A model generated the notes under the pieces. That model did not search any database. It was not told where the DNA came from and was given only the letters and a program-made list of their open reading frames with translations. 34,680 nucleotides of DNA from Campylobacterota bacterium. GTDB taxonomy: Bacteria; Campylobacterota; Campylobacteria; Campylobacterales; QNZT01. The stretch covers positions 1-34,680 of the forward strand of contig JAHZKW010000025.1 of the NCBI GenBank assembly GCA_022600175.1, given 5' to 3'. How positions within the stretch are numbered: the stretch's first letter is position 1; every line of letters starts with the position of its first letter. Both the position numbers and the translations under genes were made by a program. Positions 23,820-33,144 of the stretch are shown here, one piece after another.

Positions 23820-26096
23820 TTGACTATTTCTATTTTACTTTTTTTAGGTGTCTCAACAATTGCCCCTGATGCACCTATGGTTGGTTCTATCGGTGAGACT
23901 ATCGGGACTTATAATAAAGTCTATTTTGGATATCTCTCATTTATCTATCCTTTTGTACTTATTGGACTTCTCTTTTTACTATTTCAAAATAGACATATTG
24001 ATCTTGGGCGTTTAAATGTTATCTTACCTACATTTTTAATATTGATTTCCATATTAGTATTTCAATCTCATATTGTAGATGGTTACTATTATGGTGCCTT
24101 AGGTGGGTTTATTGTTAGCTTTTTAAAAGCCTATATCGGTGGAGCTGGTATTTGGATATTTATCCTCTCTACATTTATTTTAGGTTCGATTTTAATCAGC
24201 GATGCTCTTGAGCTAGAACTTCCAGAACAGTTTAGCTTTTCGGGATATTTTAGACAAATTAAAGCACGTATAGATGATTTTCTCTATAGAGACAATAGTG
24301 AAGATCTCTACCCTATAGCCTCAGAAGAGAGGGTCGTGAGTCAGACTAAGCCTACTAAACAGATCAAACAGTTACATAGTTATGAAGAAGCTCCTATTGA
24401 AACACAAACACATGAAGTATTAGCACTGCCAGACTCTATTGAGACATTACTGCATCATCAAGAGGAGTATAGTGTAGAGCATGAAGTTCAAAAAGTACCT
24501 GCAGATACTAAACTAGAAGCAATTAAACAAGAGTCTCAAACACTCATACATGAAGAAGAGCGTGTGGAACCTGCCCCTAAGAGTACAACCCAAAAAGCCA
24601 AAGTAGTTAAAGAGTTAGAAGAGAATAAAAAGCTTTTAAATGAGATCAAGCAGGGAAAAACAAAGAAACCTAAAAATTTTAAACTTCCCTATTTTGATTT
24701 TCTTAAATCCGCACCAAAGAAAAAGTCAAATATTAATGAAAATGAGATCGATGAGAAAATTGCCAATCTATTAGAGAAGTTGAAACAGTTTAAGATTGAA
24801 GGTGATGTGGTTCGTACGTATTCAGGTCCTGTTGTTACTACTTTTGAGTTTAGACCAGCTGCGCATATCAAGGTCTCTAAGATCTTAACACTACAAGATG
24901 ATCTTGCTATGGCATTGAAGGCTCAGACGATTCGTATTCAAGCACCAATTCCTGGAAAAGATGTGGTGGGAATTGAGATTCCTAATAAATCAATAGAGAC
25001 AATCTATCTTAAAGAGATACTGCAAACAGATCTTTTTCAAAAAGCATCTTCACCATTAACAATGGTTGTGGGTAAAGATATTGTAGGGAATCCATTTGTA
25101 ACAGATTTAACAAAGCTTCCTCATTTACTAATCGCAGGTACTACAGGGAGTGGTAAGAGTGTGGGAATCAATGCAATGTTGGTTTCATTGCTCTATCGGA
25201 ATTCTCCAGATGATCTAAAACTTCTCATGATCGATCCAAAAATGCTGGAATTTTCTATATATAATGATATCCCACATCTTTTAACACCTGTTATTACACA
25301 AGCAAAACAAGCCATTTTAGCGTTGGCAAATATGGTGGTTGAGATGGAGCGTCGTTATAAGATGATGAGCAAAACTAAAACCAAGAATATTGAAAACTAT
25401 AATGAAAAAGCAAAAAAAGAGGGCTTTGATACTTTTCCTTATATTATTATCATTATAGATGAGTTAGCAGACTTGATGATGACAAGTGGTAAAGATGTGG
25501 AGTTTTATATCGCACGTTTAGCACAGATGGCAAGGGCGAGTGGTATACATCTTATTGTTGCAACGCAAAGACCTTCAGTAGATGTTGTGACAGGCCTTAT
25601 TAAGGCGAACCTCCCAAGCCGTATCTCTTTTAGAGTAGGGCAGAAGATTGATTCTAAGGTTATCTTGGATTCAACAGGTGCAGATAGCCTGCTTGGACGC
25701 GGTGATATGCTCTTTACTCCTCCTGGAAGCTCTGGGCTTATTCGTCTGCATGCGCCATTTGTTACTGAAAAAGAGATAGAGACAATTGTTGAGTTTTTAA
25801 AAGTGCAACGTGAAGTGGTTTATGATCCATCCTTCTTGAGTGAACCCAGTGGAAGTACCGTGAGTGAGTCACCGGCACTTAGTATGAGTGATTCCAAAGG
25901 GGGAGATGGTGATTTTGATGAACTCTATGAAGAGGCAAAAGCAGTCGTATTAAATGATAAAAAAACATCAATCTCCTATCTACAGAGAAAGTTACAAATT
26001 GGGTATAATCGATCTGCTAGAATCATTGAACAGTTAGAGATGATGGGTGTGATTTCTGCACCTAATACAAAAGGTCAGAGGGAGATTTTGGAATAG
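23820..26096 (+). CDS. ftsK: DNA translocase FtsK
   Basis: Four N-terminal membrane helices (to about residue 125), an acidic/basic linker to about 290, then the translocase motor: beta domain start FKIEGDVVRTYSGPVVTTFEF, Walker A AGTTGSGKSVG (about 438), Walker B IIIIIDELADLMM (about 545), and RIDxxVILDxxGAD-like FRVGQKIDSKVILDSTGADSLLG. The C-terminal winged-helix gamma domain (ISYLQRKLQIGYNRSARIIEQL) reads DNA polarity sequences. The protein pumps DNA at the septum and activates chromosome-dimer resolution. The track start is a TTG with no SD. A good SD (AAGGA, 23785-23789) instead points to codon 23796 (ATT), which would add eight residues and extend the first membrane helix, so the true start is uncertain. 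Confidence 0.93.
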   Translation: MTISILLFLGVSTIAPDAPMVGSIGETIGTYNKVYFGYLSFIYPFVLIGLLFLLFQNRHIDLGRLNVILPTFLILISILVFQSHIVDGYYYGALGGFIVSFLKAYIGGAGIWIFILSTFILGSILISDALELELPEQFSFSGYFRQIKARIDDFLYRDNSEDLYPIASEERVVSQTKPTKQIKQLHSYEEAPIETQTHEVLALPDSIETLLHHQEEYSVEHEVQKVPADTKLEAIKQESQTLIHEEERVEPAPKSTTQKAKVVKELEENKKLLNEIKQGKTKKPKNFKLPYFDFLKSAPKKKSNINENEIDEKIANLLEKLKQFKIEGDVVRTYSGPVVTTFEFRPAAHIKVSKILTLQDDLAMALKAQTIRIQAPIPGKDVVGIEIPNKSIETIYLKEILQTDLFQKASSPLTMVVGKDIVGNPFVTDLTKLPHLLIAGTTGSGKSVGINAMLVSLLYRNSPDDLKLLMIDPKMLEFSIYNDIPHLLTPVITQAKQAILALANMVVEMERRYKMMSKTKTKNIENYNEKAKKEGFDTFPYIIIIIDELADLMMTSGKDVEFYIARLAQMARASGIHLIVATQRPSVDVVTGLIKANLPSRISFRVGQKIDSKVILDSTGADSLLGRGDMLFTPPGSSGLIRLHAPFVTEKEIETIVEFLKVQREVVYDPSFLSEPSGSTVSESPALSMSDSKGGDGDFDELYEEAKAVVLNDKKTSISYLQRKLQIGYNRSARIIEQLEMMGVISAPNTKGQREILE

Positions 26097-26129
26097 TGTT
26101 ACAAAAAGTATCAATGTCTATTTTTTGGT

Positions 26130-26144
26130 GTTACTTTTAGTAAC
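26130..26144. promoter_or_regulatory. GTTACTTTTAGTAAC palindrome upstream of acnB
   Basis: Perfect 6-bp arms GTTACT/AGTAAC around TTT. The identical 15-mer occurs at 29819-29833 upstream of icd and nowhere else I could find in the window. Its centre lies 36 bases before the -10 TATAAT at 26173-26178, i.e. around -48 to the likely transcription start, a position suited to an activator. An extra GTTAC half-site is near 26099. Confidence 0.65.
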
Positions 26145-26172
26145 TTTTAAACATGATGAAATTTTCCAGATG

Positions 26173-26178
26173 TATAAT
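26173..26178 (+). promoter_or_regulatory. -10 box of acnB
   Basis: TATAAT in GTATAATTT, 29 bases before the acnB ATG. The SD AAGGAG (about 26197-26202) sits downstream. No clear -35, so upstream activator binding at the GTTACT palindrome is plausible. Confidence 0.55.
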
Positions 26179-26207
26179 TTACAGATAAATATTTTTAAGG
26201 AGAATTA

Positions 26208-28781
26208 ATGAGCTTAATTAATGAATATAAAGCACATACTGAAGAGAGAGCAGAACTGGGTGTTCCTCCATTGGCTTTGACAGCTGATCAAGCTGCACAA
26301 CTTGTTGAATTACTGAAAGCATCACCTATCGCGGATATAGACTATGCTATGGATATGTTTGAGAGTAAAGTTCCAGCGGGTGTTGATGATGCGGCATATG
26401 TAAAAGCAGCATTTTTAAATGATATCGTGCAAGGAAATGCAACATGTGAAGCAATTGATGCAGTAAAAGCGTGTAAAATCTTAGGAAAAATGCTTGGTGG
26501 ATTTAATGTAAAACCACTTGTTGAAGCACTAAAGGTTGATGGTGAAGTTGCAGATACAGCAGCAGAACAACTTAAAAATACACTACTTGTATATGATTCA
26601 TTTAATGATGTAAAATCCTTAATGGATGGTGGTAATGCTAAAGCAAAAGAGATTGTAGAGTCTTGGGCAAATGCAGAGTGGTTTTATAACAAACCTGAGA
26701 TGGAAAAAGAGATCACAGTGACTGTGTATAAAATTCCAGGTGAGACGAATACAGATGATTTATCTCCTGCAAGTGAAGCGTTCACTAGACCAGATATTCC
26801 ACTACATGCAAACTCATTTTTAATCAATAGAATGGATAATCCACTTGATACTATGAATGAGTTGAGAAAAAAAGGGAATCCTTTAGCATATGTTGGTGAT
26901 GTAGTTGGAACGGGAAGTTCAAGAAAATCAGGTATCAACTCACTGCAATGGCATATGGGGGTTGATATTCCAGGAATTCCAGGAAAAAGAACAGGTGGTA
27001 TCGTTATTGGTGATATTATTGCTCCAATTTTCTTTAACACAGCAGAAGATGGTGGATGTATCCCTATCCAAGCGCCTACAGCTAACTTAAATACTGGTGA
27101 TGTTATTACAGTTAAACCTTACGAGGGTGTAATTGAGTGTGATGGTAAAGTGGTTTCAGAATTTGAAATTCAACCAAATACACTTCCAGATGAGATGAGA
27201 GCAGGCGGACGTGTTCCATTAATTATTGGTAAAGGTCTTACGGCTAAAGCTAGAGAAGCATTAGGTATGGACGCAGGAGATATCTTTATGGCTCCAGCAC
27301 AGCCAGATGATAATGGTAAAGGATATACATTAGCGCAAAAAATGGTAGGTGGCGCTTGTGGACTTGAAGGTGTAAAACCAGGTATGTATTGTGAGCCAGT
27401 ATGTACCACAGTTGGTTCTCAAGATACAACAGGTGGTATGACAAGAGACGAGATTAAAGATCTTGCAGCATTAAGTTTTGGTGCTGACTTTGTTCTTCAA
27501 TCATTCTGTCACACATCAGCTTATCCAAAACCAGCAGATATCAAGCTTCACCATACACTTCCACAGTTTATGACTGAGAGAAAAGGTTTTACACTTCGTC
27601 CGGGTGATGGTGTTATTCACTCATGGTTAAATAGAATGTGTATGCCAGATACTGTTGGTACAGGTGCCGATTCACACACAAGATTTCCAATAGGTATCTC
27701 ATTCCCAGCTGGTTCTGGTCTTGTTGCTTTTGCAGGTGTTACAGGTATGATGCCTCTTACGATGCCAGAGTCTGTACTTGTAAGATTTACAGGTGAGATG
27801 CAACCAGGTATTACACTGAGAGATATGGTAAATGCGATTCCTCATCAAGCGATTAAAGATGGTCTTTTAACAGTAGAGAAAGCGGGTAAGAAAAATATCT
27901 TCTCTGGACGTGTTTTAGAGATTGAAGGTCTTGAAACGTTGAAGTGTGAGCAAGCATTTGAGCTTTCAGATGCATCAGCAGAGCGTTCAGCAGCTGCGTG
28001 TACAGTAAAACTTGACAAAGAGCCAGTGATTGAGTACTTAGAGTCTAACATCGCTCTTATTGAAGAGTTGATTGCACAAGGGTATGAAGATAAAGCAACG
28101 TTAGAGAGACGTGCACAAAAGATGAGAGACTGGGTTGCTAATCCAGTATTGATGGAAGCTGATGCTGATGCTGATGCTGAGTATGCAGCGGTGATTGAGA
28201 TCAACATGTCAGAGATTAAAGAGCCGATTGTTGCTTGTCCAAATGATCCAGATGATGTTAAAACACTTTCAGAAGTACATGCAGCAGGTTTAAGAACTGA
28301 AGTTGATGAAGTATTTGTTGGTTCTTGTATGACAAATATCGGTCTTTTTAGAGCAAATGCAGAAGTACTTAGAGGTGAAGGTCAAGTAGATACAAAACTA
28401 TGGATATGTCCTCCAACGAAAATGGATGAGAAGACATTGACCGAAGAGGGTTATTATTCAGTATTTGGCATGGCGGGTGCGAGAATTGAGCCACCAGGGT
28501 GTTCACTATGTATGGGTAACCAAGCAGCAGTTAAGCAAAATGCATGGGTATTCTCTACAAGTACAAGAAACTTTGATAACAGACTGGGTAAAGGTTCTCA
28601 GGTTTATTTAGGTTCTGCTGAACTTGCTGCTGTGGTTGCACTCAAAGGTAAGATTCCAACTGCTGCTGAGTACTTAGATATTGTTGCAGATAAAATCACA
28701 CCTGAAATGACAGATGATGTTTATAAATATCTCAATTTCCATAAAGTGAGTAAAGACGATCTTTCGGCAATGGTTGAATAA
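26208..28781 (+). CDS. acnB: Bifunctional aconitate hydratase 2/2-methylisocitrate dehydratase AcnB
   Basis: 857 residues, close to the family's ~865. The order is AcnB-specific: N-terminal HEAT-like domain, then the swivel domain ([33 protein letters not shown]) ahead of the catalytic domains, the reverse of AcnA. The [4Fe-4S] ligands are visible at [13 protein letters not shown] and [11 protein letters not shown]; substrate-binding pieces include GADSHTRFP. It interconverts citrate and isocitrate; in Campylobacterota this may run in either the oxidative or the reductive TCA direction. It has a good SD (AAGGAG). A (GCTGAT)3-type microsatellite at 28158-28180 encodes ADADADA. First gene of the TCA cluster. 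Confidence 0.97.
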   Translation: MSLINEYKAHTEERAELGVPPLALTADQAAQLVELLKASPIADIDYAMDMFESKVPAGVDDAAYVKAAFLNDIVQGNATCEAIDAVKACKILGKMLGGFNVKPLVEALKVDGEVADTAAEQLKNTLLVYDSFNDVKSLMDGGNAKAKEIVESWANAEWFYNKPEMEKEITVTVYKIPGETNTDDLSPASEAFTRPDIPLHANSFLINRMDNPLDTMNELRKKGNPLAYVGDVVGTGSSRKSGINSLQWHMGVDIPGIPGKRTGGIVIGDIIAPIFFNTAEDGGCIPIQAPTANLNTGDVITVKPYEGVIECDGKVVSEFEIQPNTLPDEMRAGGRVPLIIGKGLTAKAREALGMDAGDIFMAPAQPDDNGKGYTLAQKMVGGACGLEGVKPGMYCEPVCTTVGSQDTTGGMTRDEIKDLAALSFGADFVLQSFCHTSAYPKPADIKLHHTLPQFMTERKGFTLRPGDGVIHSWLNRMCMPDTVGTGADSHTRFPIGISFPAGSGLVAFAGVTGMMPLTMPESVLVRFTGEMQPGITLRDMVNAIPHQAIKDGLLTVEKAGKKNIFSGRVLEIEGLETLKCEQAFELSDASAERSAAACTVKLDKEPVIEYLESNIALIEELIAQGYEDKATLERRAQKMRDWVANPVLMEADADADAEYAAVIEINMSEIKEPIVACPNDPDDVKTLSEVHAAGLRTEVDEVFVGSCMTNIGLFRANAEVLRGEGQVDTKLWICPPTKMDEKTLTEEGYYSVFGMAGARIEPPGCSLCMGNQAAVKQNAWVFSTSTRNFDNRLGKGSQVYLGSAELAAVVALKGKIPTAAEYLDIVADKITPEMTDDVYKYLNFHKVSKDDLSAMVE

Positions 28782-28791
28782 AGACGACACT

Positions 28792-28822
28792 ATTATACCC
28801 TGTAATGTTAACAGGGTATAAT
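28792..28822 (+). terminator. Strong hairpin between acnB and mltG, overlapping the first mltG ATG
   Basis: ATTATACCCTGT (28792-28803) and ACAGGGTATAAT (28811-28822) form a perfect 12-bp stem with a 7-base loop, 10 bases past the acnB stop. No T-tract follows. The right arm includes the first two bases of the ATG at 28821, so the hairpin may attenuate read-through or hide that start. It supports using ATG 28830 for mltG. Confidence 0.6.
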
Positions 28823-28829
28823 GATACTT

Positions 28830-29795
28830 ATGATTAAAAAAATTCTTAAATATTTTCTGATTCTTATTCTCGTAATTCTTATTTCTGTGGGTGCTTTATA
28901 TAGCTACATACAAAATCATTTAGATACTTCCGTTAAAACTTCAAAAGTACTTTTTATCCCTAAAGGGTCAACTAAATCTGTGATACACTATTTAACCAGA
29001 GAGGGTATAGAGATGCAGTTTTTTGATTATTATCTTCTAAAGTATTATGGTTATCCACAAGCAGGTTGGATTGATTTAGGTGCCCAGTCAATGACACGCT
29101 CAGAGTTTTATTACAAAATTACACACTCCAAAGCTGCTGTTAGAGAAATCACTTTAATCCCTGGGGAGACAAAAGAGATCTTTTTTGCACAAATTTCTGG
29201 AAAATTAGATCTTAATCAAACAAAACTTTTAAACCATTATCAAAAGATTGCACCATTTTCTGATGGCGTTATTTTAGCAGATACTTATAGTGTACCAATT
29301 GGAATTGATGAAGTGAGTTTAATAGAACATTTGTTAGAGAGCTCATTAAAATCTCATCGTTTGTATGCAAAAGAGGCATTAGTCTCTTTTGACACCGAGA
29401 AATGGTTTAAAAAGTATATTACTATGGCTTCTATTATTACTAAAGAAGCTGCAGGAAAAGATGAATTTCCATTGGTATCAGCGGTCATCTATAATCGTCT
29501 TAAAATTAATATGCCATTACAGATGGATGGTACATTAAATTACAAATATCAATCACATAAAAAAGTGACTGCAAAGATGATTAGAGAAGATGATTCTATT
29601 TATAATACGTATAAGCATCATGGATTACCACCTCACCCAATTTGTGCTGTTACCAAAGAGGCAATTATGGCAGCTATTCATCCAAGTGATGTGAATTATC
29701 TCTACTTTGTAAGAGAAAAAAATGGAAAACATTACTTCTCAAATAGCTATAAAAAGCATCTACAAGCAATAAAGCGATCCAATAGTGTGAAATAA
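28830..29795 (+). CDS. mltG: Endolytic murein transglycosylase MltG (YceG-like)
   Basis: About 321 residues from ATG 28830 (the track start 28821 lies within a hairpin). One N-terminal membrane helix (FLILILVILISVGALYSYI) anchors a periplasmic domain. It contains the YceG/MltG signature: VLFIPKGSTKSVIHYL (LysM-like part), ITMASIITKEAAGKDEFPLV with the catalytic Glu, YNRLKINMPLQMDGTLNY, and the terminal HGLPPHPICAVTKEAIMAAIHP plus YLYFV. It cleaves nascent peptidoglycan strands and sets glycan chain length. Its SD is poor, and it sits between acnB and icd without obvious metabolic link. Confidence 0.92.
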   Translation: MIKKILKYFLILILVILISVGALYSYIQNHLDTSVKTSKVLFIPKGSTKSVIHYLTREGIEMQFFDYYLLKYYGYPQAGWIDLGAQSMTRSEFYYKITHSKAAVREITLIPGETKEIFFAQISGKLDLNQTKLLNHYQKIAPFSDGVILADTYSVPIGIDEVSLIEHLLESSLKSHRLYAKEALVSFDTEKWFKKYITMASIITKEAAGKDEFPLVSAVIYNRLKINMPLQMDGTLNYKYQSHKKVTAKMIREDDSIYNTYKHHGLPPHPICAVTKEAIMAAIHPSDVNYLYFVREKNGKHYFSNSYKKHLQAIKRSNSVK

Positions 29796-29818
29796 AGTAA
29801 CACAAGCCACTTTTAATA

Positions 29819-29833
29819 GTTACTTTTAGTAAC
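29819..29833. promoter_or_regulatory. GTTACTTTTAGTAAC palindrome upstream of icd
   Basis: Identical to the 15-mer upstream of acnB. Its centre lies 38 bases before a TATAAA at 29864-29869 that can serve as the icd -10, nearly the same spacing as at acnB (36). An extra AGTAAC half-site lies at 29796-29801. Probably a binding site for a shared TCA regulator; the regulator is unknown. Confidence 0.65.
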
Positions 29834-29913
29834 ACTCCTCATTTTTTTATGAAAGATAAACATTATAAAAGATAATATTATTCTTACAAATTTCAAAAAT
29901 ATGAGGACAGAAC

Positions 29914-32085
29914 ATGGCAAAAATTATTTGGTCAAAAATTGATGAGGCTCCAGCTTTAGCAACTTATTCACTACTACCAATCGTTAATGCTTTTACAAAA
30001 GAAGCAGGTGTAGAAGTAGTGCTTAGTGATATATCACTAGCAGGTCGTGTGTTAGCGAGTCAAGGTCTAGCTGAAGATGAATTATCAAAACTAGGTGAAG
30101 TGGTACTTCAAGAAGATGGAAATATTATTAAACTTCCAAACATCTCTGCGTCTGTTGGTCAGCTTAAAGATTGTATTGCTGAGCTTCAAAGCCAAGGTCA
30201 CGATATCCCTAACTATCCAGAAAACCCTGCAAATGCTGAAGAAGAAGAGATTCAAGCAAAATATAGTGTATGTTTAGGTTCAGCGGTTAACCCAGTTCTT
30301 AGAGAGGGTAACTCAGACAGACGTGCAGCTGTAGCAGTTAAGAATTTTGCTCAGAAAAACCCACACAGACTTAAGCCATTTGCTGAAGACTCAAAAGCAT
30401 ATGTAGCCCATATGGGTGGAAAAGGTGACTTTTTTGCACATGAAAAATCAGTAACATCTGCAAAAGATCAAAAAGTGACTATCGCACTTAACGGTAAAGA
30501 GTTAACATCTATTGATGTACTTGCTGGAGAAGTTCTTGATGGTACTTTTATGTCAATTTCTGCTTTAAGAGCATTTTATAAGCAAACAATTCAAGATGCT
30601 AAAGACAAAGGTCTTATCTGGTCACTACACCTTAAAGCAACAATGATGAAAATCTCTGATCCAATTATGTTTGGTCATGGTTTTGAAATCTTTTTTGAAG
30701 ATGTATTCGCTAAGTATGCTGATACGTTCAAAGCGTTAGGTGTTAATCCTAACATGGGTATGAGTGATTTAGAGAAGAAAATCGCTGGTCATGCTCAAGA
30801 AGCTGAAATCAAAGCAGCTTTCCAAGCAGTTGTAGATGCTGATGCTCCTAAGATTGCAATGGTTGATTCTGATAAAGGTACAACAAACTTTAATGCATCT
30901 AACGATGTTATTATTGATGCTTCTATGCCAGTTGTTGTTCGTGAAGGTGGTAAACAATGGGATAGAAATGGTGACGCCCTTGAAACTGTTGCTGTTGTTC
31001 CAGATTCTACATATGCAATGTTCCACGAAGAGATGGTTGCTGATTGTGTTAAAAATGGTCAATATGATGTATCTACTATGGGTGCAATGCAAAATATCGG
31101 TCTTATGGCACAAAAAGCAGAAGAGTATGGTTCTCACCCAACTACATTTGAATTAGCTGAAGCTGGTACAGTGACTGTAACAGGTGAAGATGGGGAGCTT
31201 ATGAGCTTTGAGTGTGAAGCTGGTGACATCTGGAGACTAGCACGTACTAAAGATATTCCAATTAGAGACTGGGTACGTTTAACTGTTGAAAGAACAAGAA
31301 TCGAAGGTATTCCTGCTATATTCTGGTTAGATGAGAACAGAGCGCATGATGCGGAACTTCTTAAAAAAGTAAACGAGTATCTTAAAGATCATGATACAGA
31401 TGGTTTAGATATTCAATTTATGAAAGTGACTGATGCTACACGTTTTACAAATGCACGTGTTAGAGAAGGTAAAAATACTATCGCTGCAACTGGTAACGTA
31501 TTAAGAGATCACTTAACTGATATGTACCCTATTTTAGAGCTTGGTACTTCAGCAAAAATGCTTTCTATCGTTCCACTTATTGCTGGTGGTGGTCTATTTG
31601 AAACGGGTGCTGGTGGTTCTGCTCCTAAGCACGTTGATCAGTTCAATGAGACAGGTCACTTAAGATGGGATTCTCTTGGTGAGTTCTTGGCACTTGCGGA
31701 GTCATTAAGAATGATCAATCAAAAGAACGCTAATGACAAACTAACTGCTATGACTGCTGGGCTTGATGCTGCGAATCAAGGTTATCTTGATAACAACAAA
31801 GCTCCAGGAAGAAAAGTAGGTCAGCCAGATAATAAAGCATCTCACTTCTATGTGGCACAATACTGGGCAAATGCACTTGCAAAATCTGATAATGCAGAAT
31901 TAGCAGCGAAATTTGCTCCTGTAGCTGAAGCGTTAACTGCTAAAGAAGAACAAATTATGTCTGAGCTTATGGCTGTTGAAGGTAAGGCTCAAGATGTTGG
32001 TGGTTACTTTAATCCAGATGACGCTAAAGCGGAAGCTGCGATGAGACCATCTGCAACACTTAATAGCATTATTGACGCTATATAA
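29914..32085 (+). CDS. icd: Isocitrate dehydrogenase (NADP+), monomeric type
   Basis: 723 residues, matching the ~740-residue monomeric IDH-II family rather than the ~410-residue dimeric enzyme. Characteristic stretches are IIWSKIDEAPALATYSLLP at the start, LGSAVNPVLREGNSDRRAA (substrate serine and Arg), AHMGGKGDFFAHEKS, the central WSLHLKATMMKISDPIMFGH, and the later TGAGGSAPKHVDQF. It interconverts isocitrate and 2-oxoglutarate with NADP(H). In autotrophic Campylobacterota the reductive direction is plausible but not shown here. SD GAGGA precedes the ATG. It has its own promoter region with the GTTACT palindrome and ends at a strong hairpin. Confidence 0.97.
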   Translation: MAKIIWSKIDEAPALATYSLLPIVNAFTKEAGVEVVLSDISLAGRVLASQGLAEDELSKLGEVVLQEDGNIIKLPNISASVGQLKDCIAELQSQGHDIPNYPENPANAEEEEIQAKYSVCLGSAVNPVLREGNSDRRAAVAVKNFAQKNPHRLKPFAEDSKAYVAHMGGKGDFFAHEKSVTSAKDQKVTIALNGKELTSIDVLAGEVLDGTFMSISALRAFYKQTIQDAKDKGLIWSLHLKATMMKISDPIMFGHGFEIFFEDVFAKYADTFKALGVNPNMGMSDLEKKIAGHAQEAEIKAAFQAVVDADAPKIAMVDSDKGTTNFNASNDVIIDASMPVVVREGGKQWDRNGDALETVAVVPDSTYAMFHEEMVADCVKNGQYDVSTMGAMQNIGLMAQKAEEYGSHPTTFELAEAGTVTVTGEDGELMSFECEAGDIWRLARTKDIPIRDWVRLTVERTRIEGIPAIFWLDENRAHDAELLKKVNEYLKDHDTDGLDIQFMKVTDATRFTNARVREGKNTIAATGNVLRDHLTDMYPILELGTSAKMLSIVPLIAGGGLFETGAGGSAPKHVDQFNETGHLRWDSLGEFLALAESLRMINQKNANDKLTAMTAGLDAANQGYLDNNKAPGRKVGQPDNKASHFYVAQYWANALAKSDNAELAAKFAPVAEALTAKEEQIMSELMAVEGKAQDVGGYFNPDDAKAEAAMRPSATLNSIIDAI

Positions 32086-32102
32086 TTACGTTATTAGAAT
32101 AT

Positions 32103-32129
32103 AAAGATTGTGATTTTTTCACAATCTTT
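32103..32129 (+). terminator. Hairpin terminator after icd
   Basis: AAAGATTGTGA (32103-32113) and TCACAATCTTT (32119-32129) form a perfect 11-bp stem with loop TTTTT, 17 bases past the icd stop. The run after the stem is only moderately T-rich (ATTCTC), so efficiency is uncertain; the A-rich 5' flank could allow bidirectional action. Confidence 0.65.
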
Positions 32130-32185
32130 ATTCTCACAGGTCTCTTATTCAGATTGAAAACATAAAAAATAGTTGGAGCGATAAC

Positions 32186-33142
32186 ATGAGAAAGAGTAAA
32201 AAAGTCACTGTTGCTGGTACAGGTAATGTTGGTTCGACTGTAGCTTTTATTTTAGCTATGAATGGTTTATGTCATGAGGTGGTACTTCGTGGACGTGATA
32301 TAGATATAGCTAAGGGAAAAGCGCTTGACATGTCTCAAGCTGCTAATGCTGCTAGACAACATACTGTTGTAAGAGCTGCTGAAAAACCTGAAGATATTGC
32401 TGGTAGTGATATTGTTGTTATCACTGCAGGTGCTCCTAGAACACCAGGTATGAGTCGTGATGATCTTCTGGTCAATAATGCTGCGATCTCAAGAAAAATT
32501 GTTAAAGATGTTGTAAAGTATGCCCCTGACGCAATCATAATTACGGTTGCAAACCCACTAGATGTTATGACCTATGTTGCTTTAAAAGAGAGTGGTTTTC
32601 CACGGGAGCGTGTTATGGGGATGGCAGGAATATTAGATAGTGCACGTATGGCGCACTTTATCTATGAAAAACTCCAATTTGGTGCAGGGCAGATTAGAGC
32701 ATCTGTGATGGGTGGACATGGTGATGCTATGGTTCCACTTCCAAAATTTACCACCGTTGCAGGTGTACCTATTTCGGATCTTTTAACTCCTGCTGAGATT
32801 GCTGAAGTGGTTGAGAAGACGAAAAATGGTGGTGCGGAAATTGTTGGATTACTTAAAACGGGATCTGCTTATTATGCGCCCGCTAAGTCTGCTGCTTTAA
32901 TGGTTGAAGCGATACTAAAAGATACAAAACAGATTCACTCATGTGCTGTCTATTTAGATGGTGAGTTTGGATATAAAAATGTTGTGAGTGGTGTACCAGC
33001 GATGATTGGTGCAAATGGTGTTGAAAAAATTGTAGATGAGATCAATCTCAACGATGAACAGATTGCATGGTTTAAAAATTCAGTTGCGTCTGTACAATCT
33101 TTGATAGATGTACTTTATGAAAATAAGTTTTTTGAGGAATAG
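32186..33142 (+). CDS. mdh: Malate dehydrogenase (LDH-like, NAD-dependent)
   Basis: 318 residues. Rossmann motif [13 protein letters not shown] (GxGxxG, about 9-21), then the adenine-ribose region [29 protein letters not shown] holds the substrate Arg pair typical of malate-specific enzymes; [10 protein letters not shown] and the catalytic HGD ([12 protein letters not shown], His about 175) follow. It interconverts malate and oxaloacetate. SD GGAG lies 6-9 bases before the ATG. fumC begins two bases after the mdh stop, so the two consecutive TCA steps are co-transcribed. Direction of flux is not determined. Confidence 0.95.
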   Translation: MRKSKKVTVAGTGNVGSTVAFILAMNGLCHEVVLRGRDIDIAKGKALDMSQAANAARQHTVVRAAEKPEDIAGSDIVVITAGAPRTPGMSRDDLLVNNAAISRKIVKDVVKYAPDAIIITVANPLDVMTYVALKESGFPRERVMGMAGILDSARMAHFIYEKLQFGAGQIRASVMGGHGDAMVPLPKFTTVAGVPISDLLTPAEIAEVVEKTKNGGAEIVGLLKTGSAYYAPAKSAALMVEAILKDTKQIHSCAVYLDGEFGYKNVVSGVPAMIGANGVEKIVDEINLNDEQIAWFKNSVASVQSLIDVLYENKFFEE

Positions 33143-33144
33143 GA

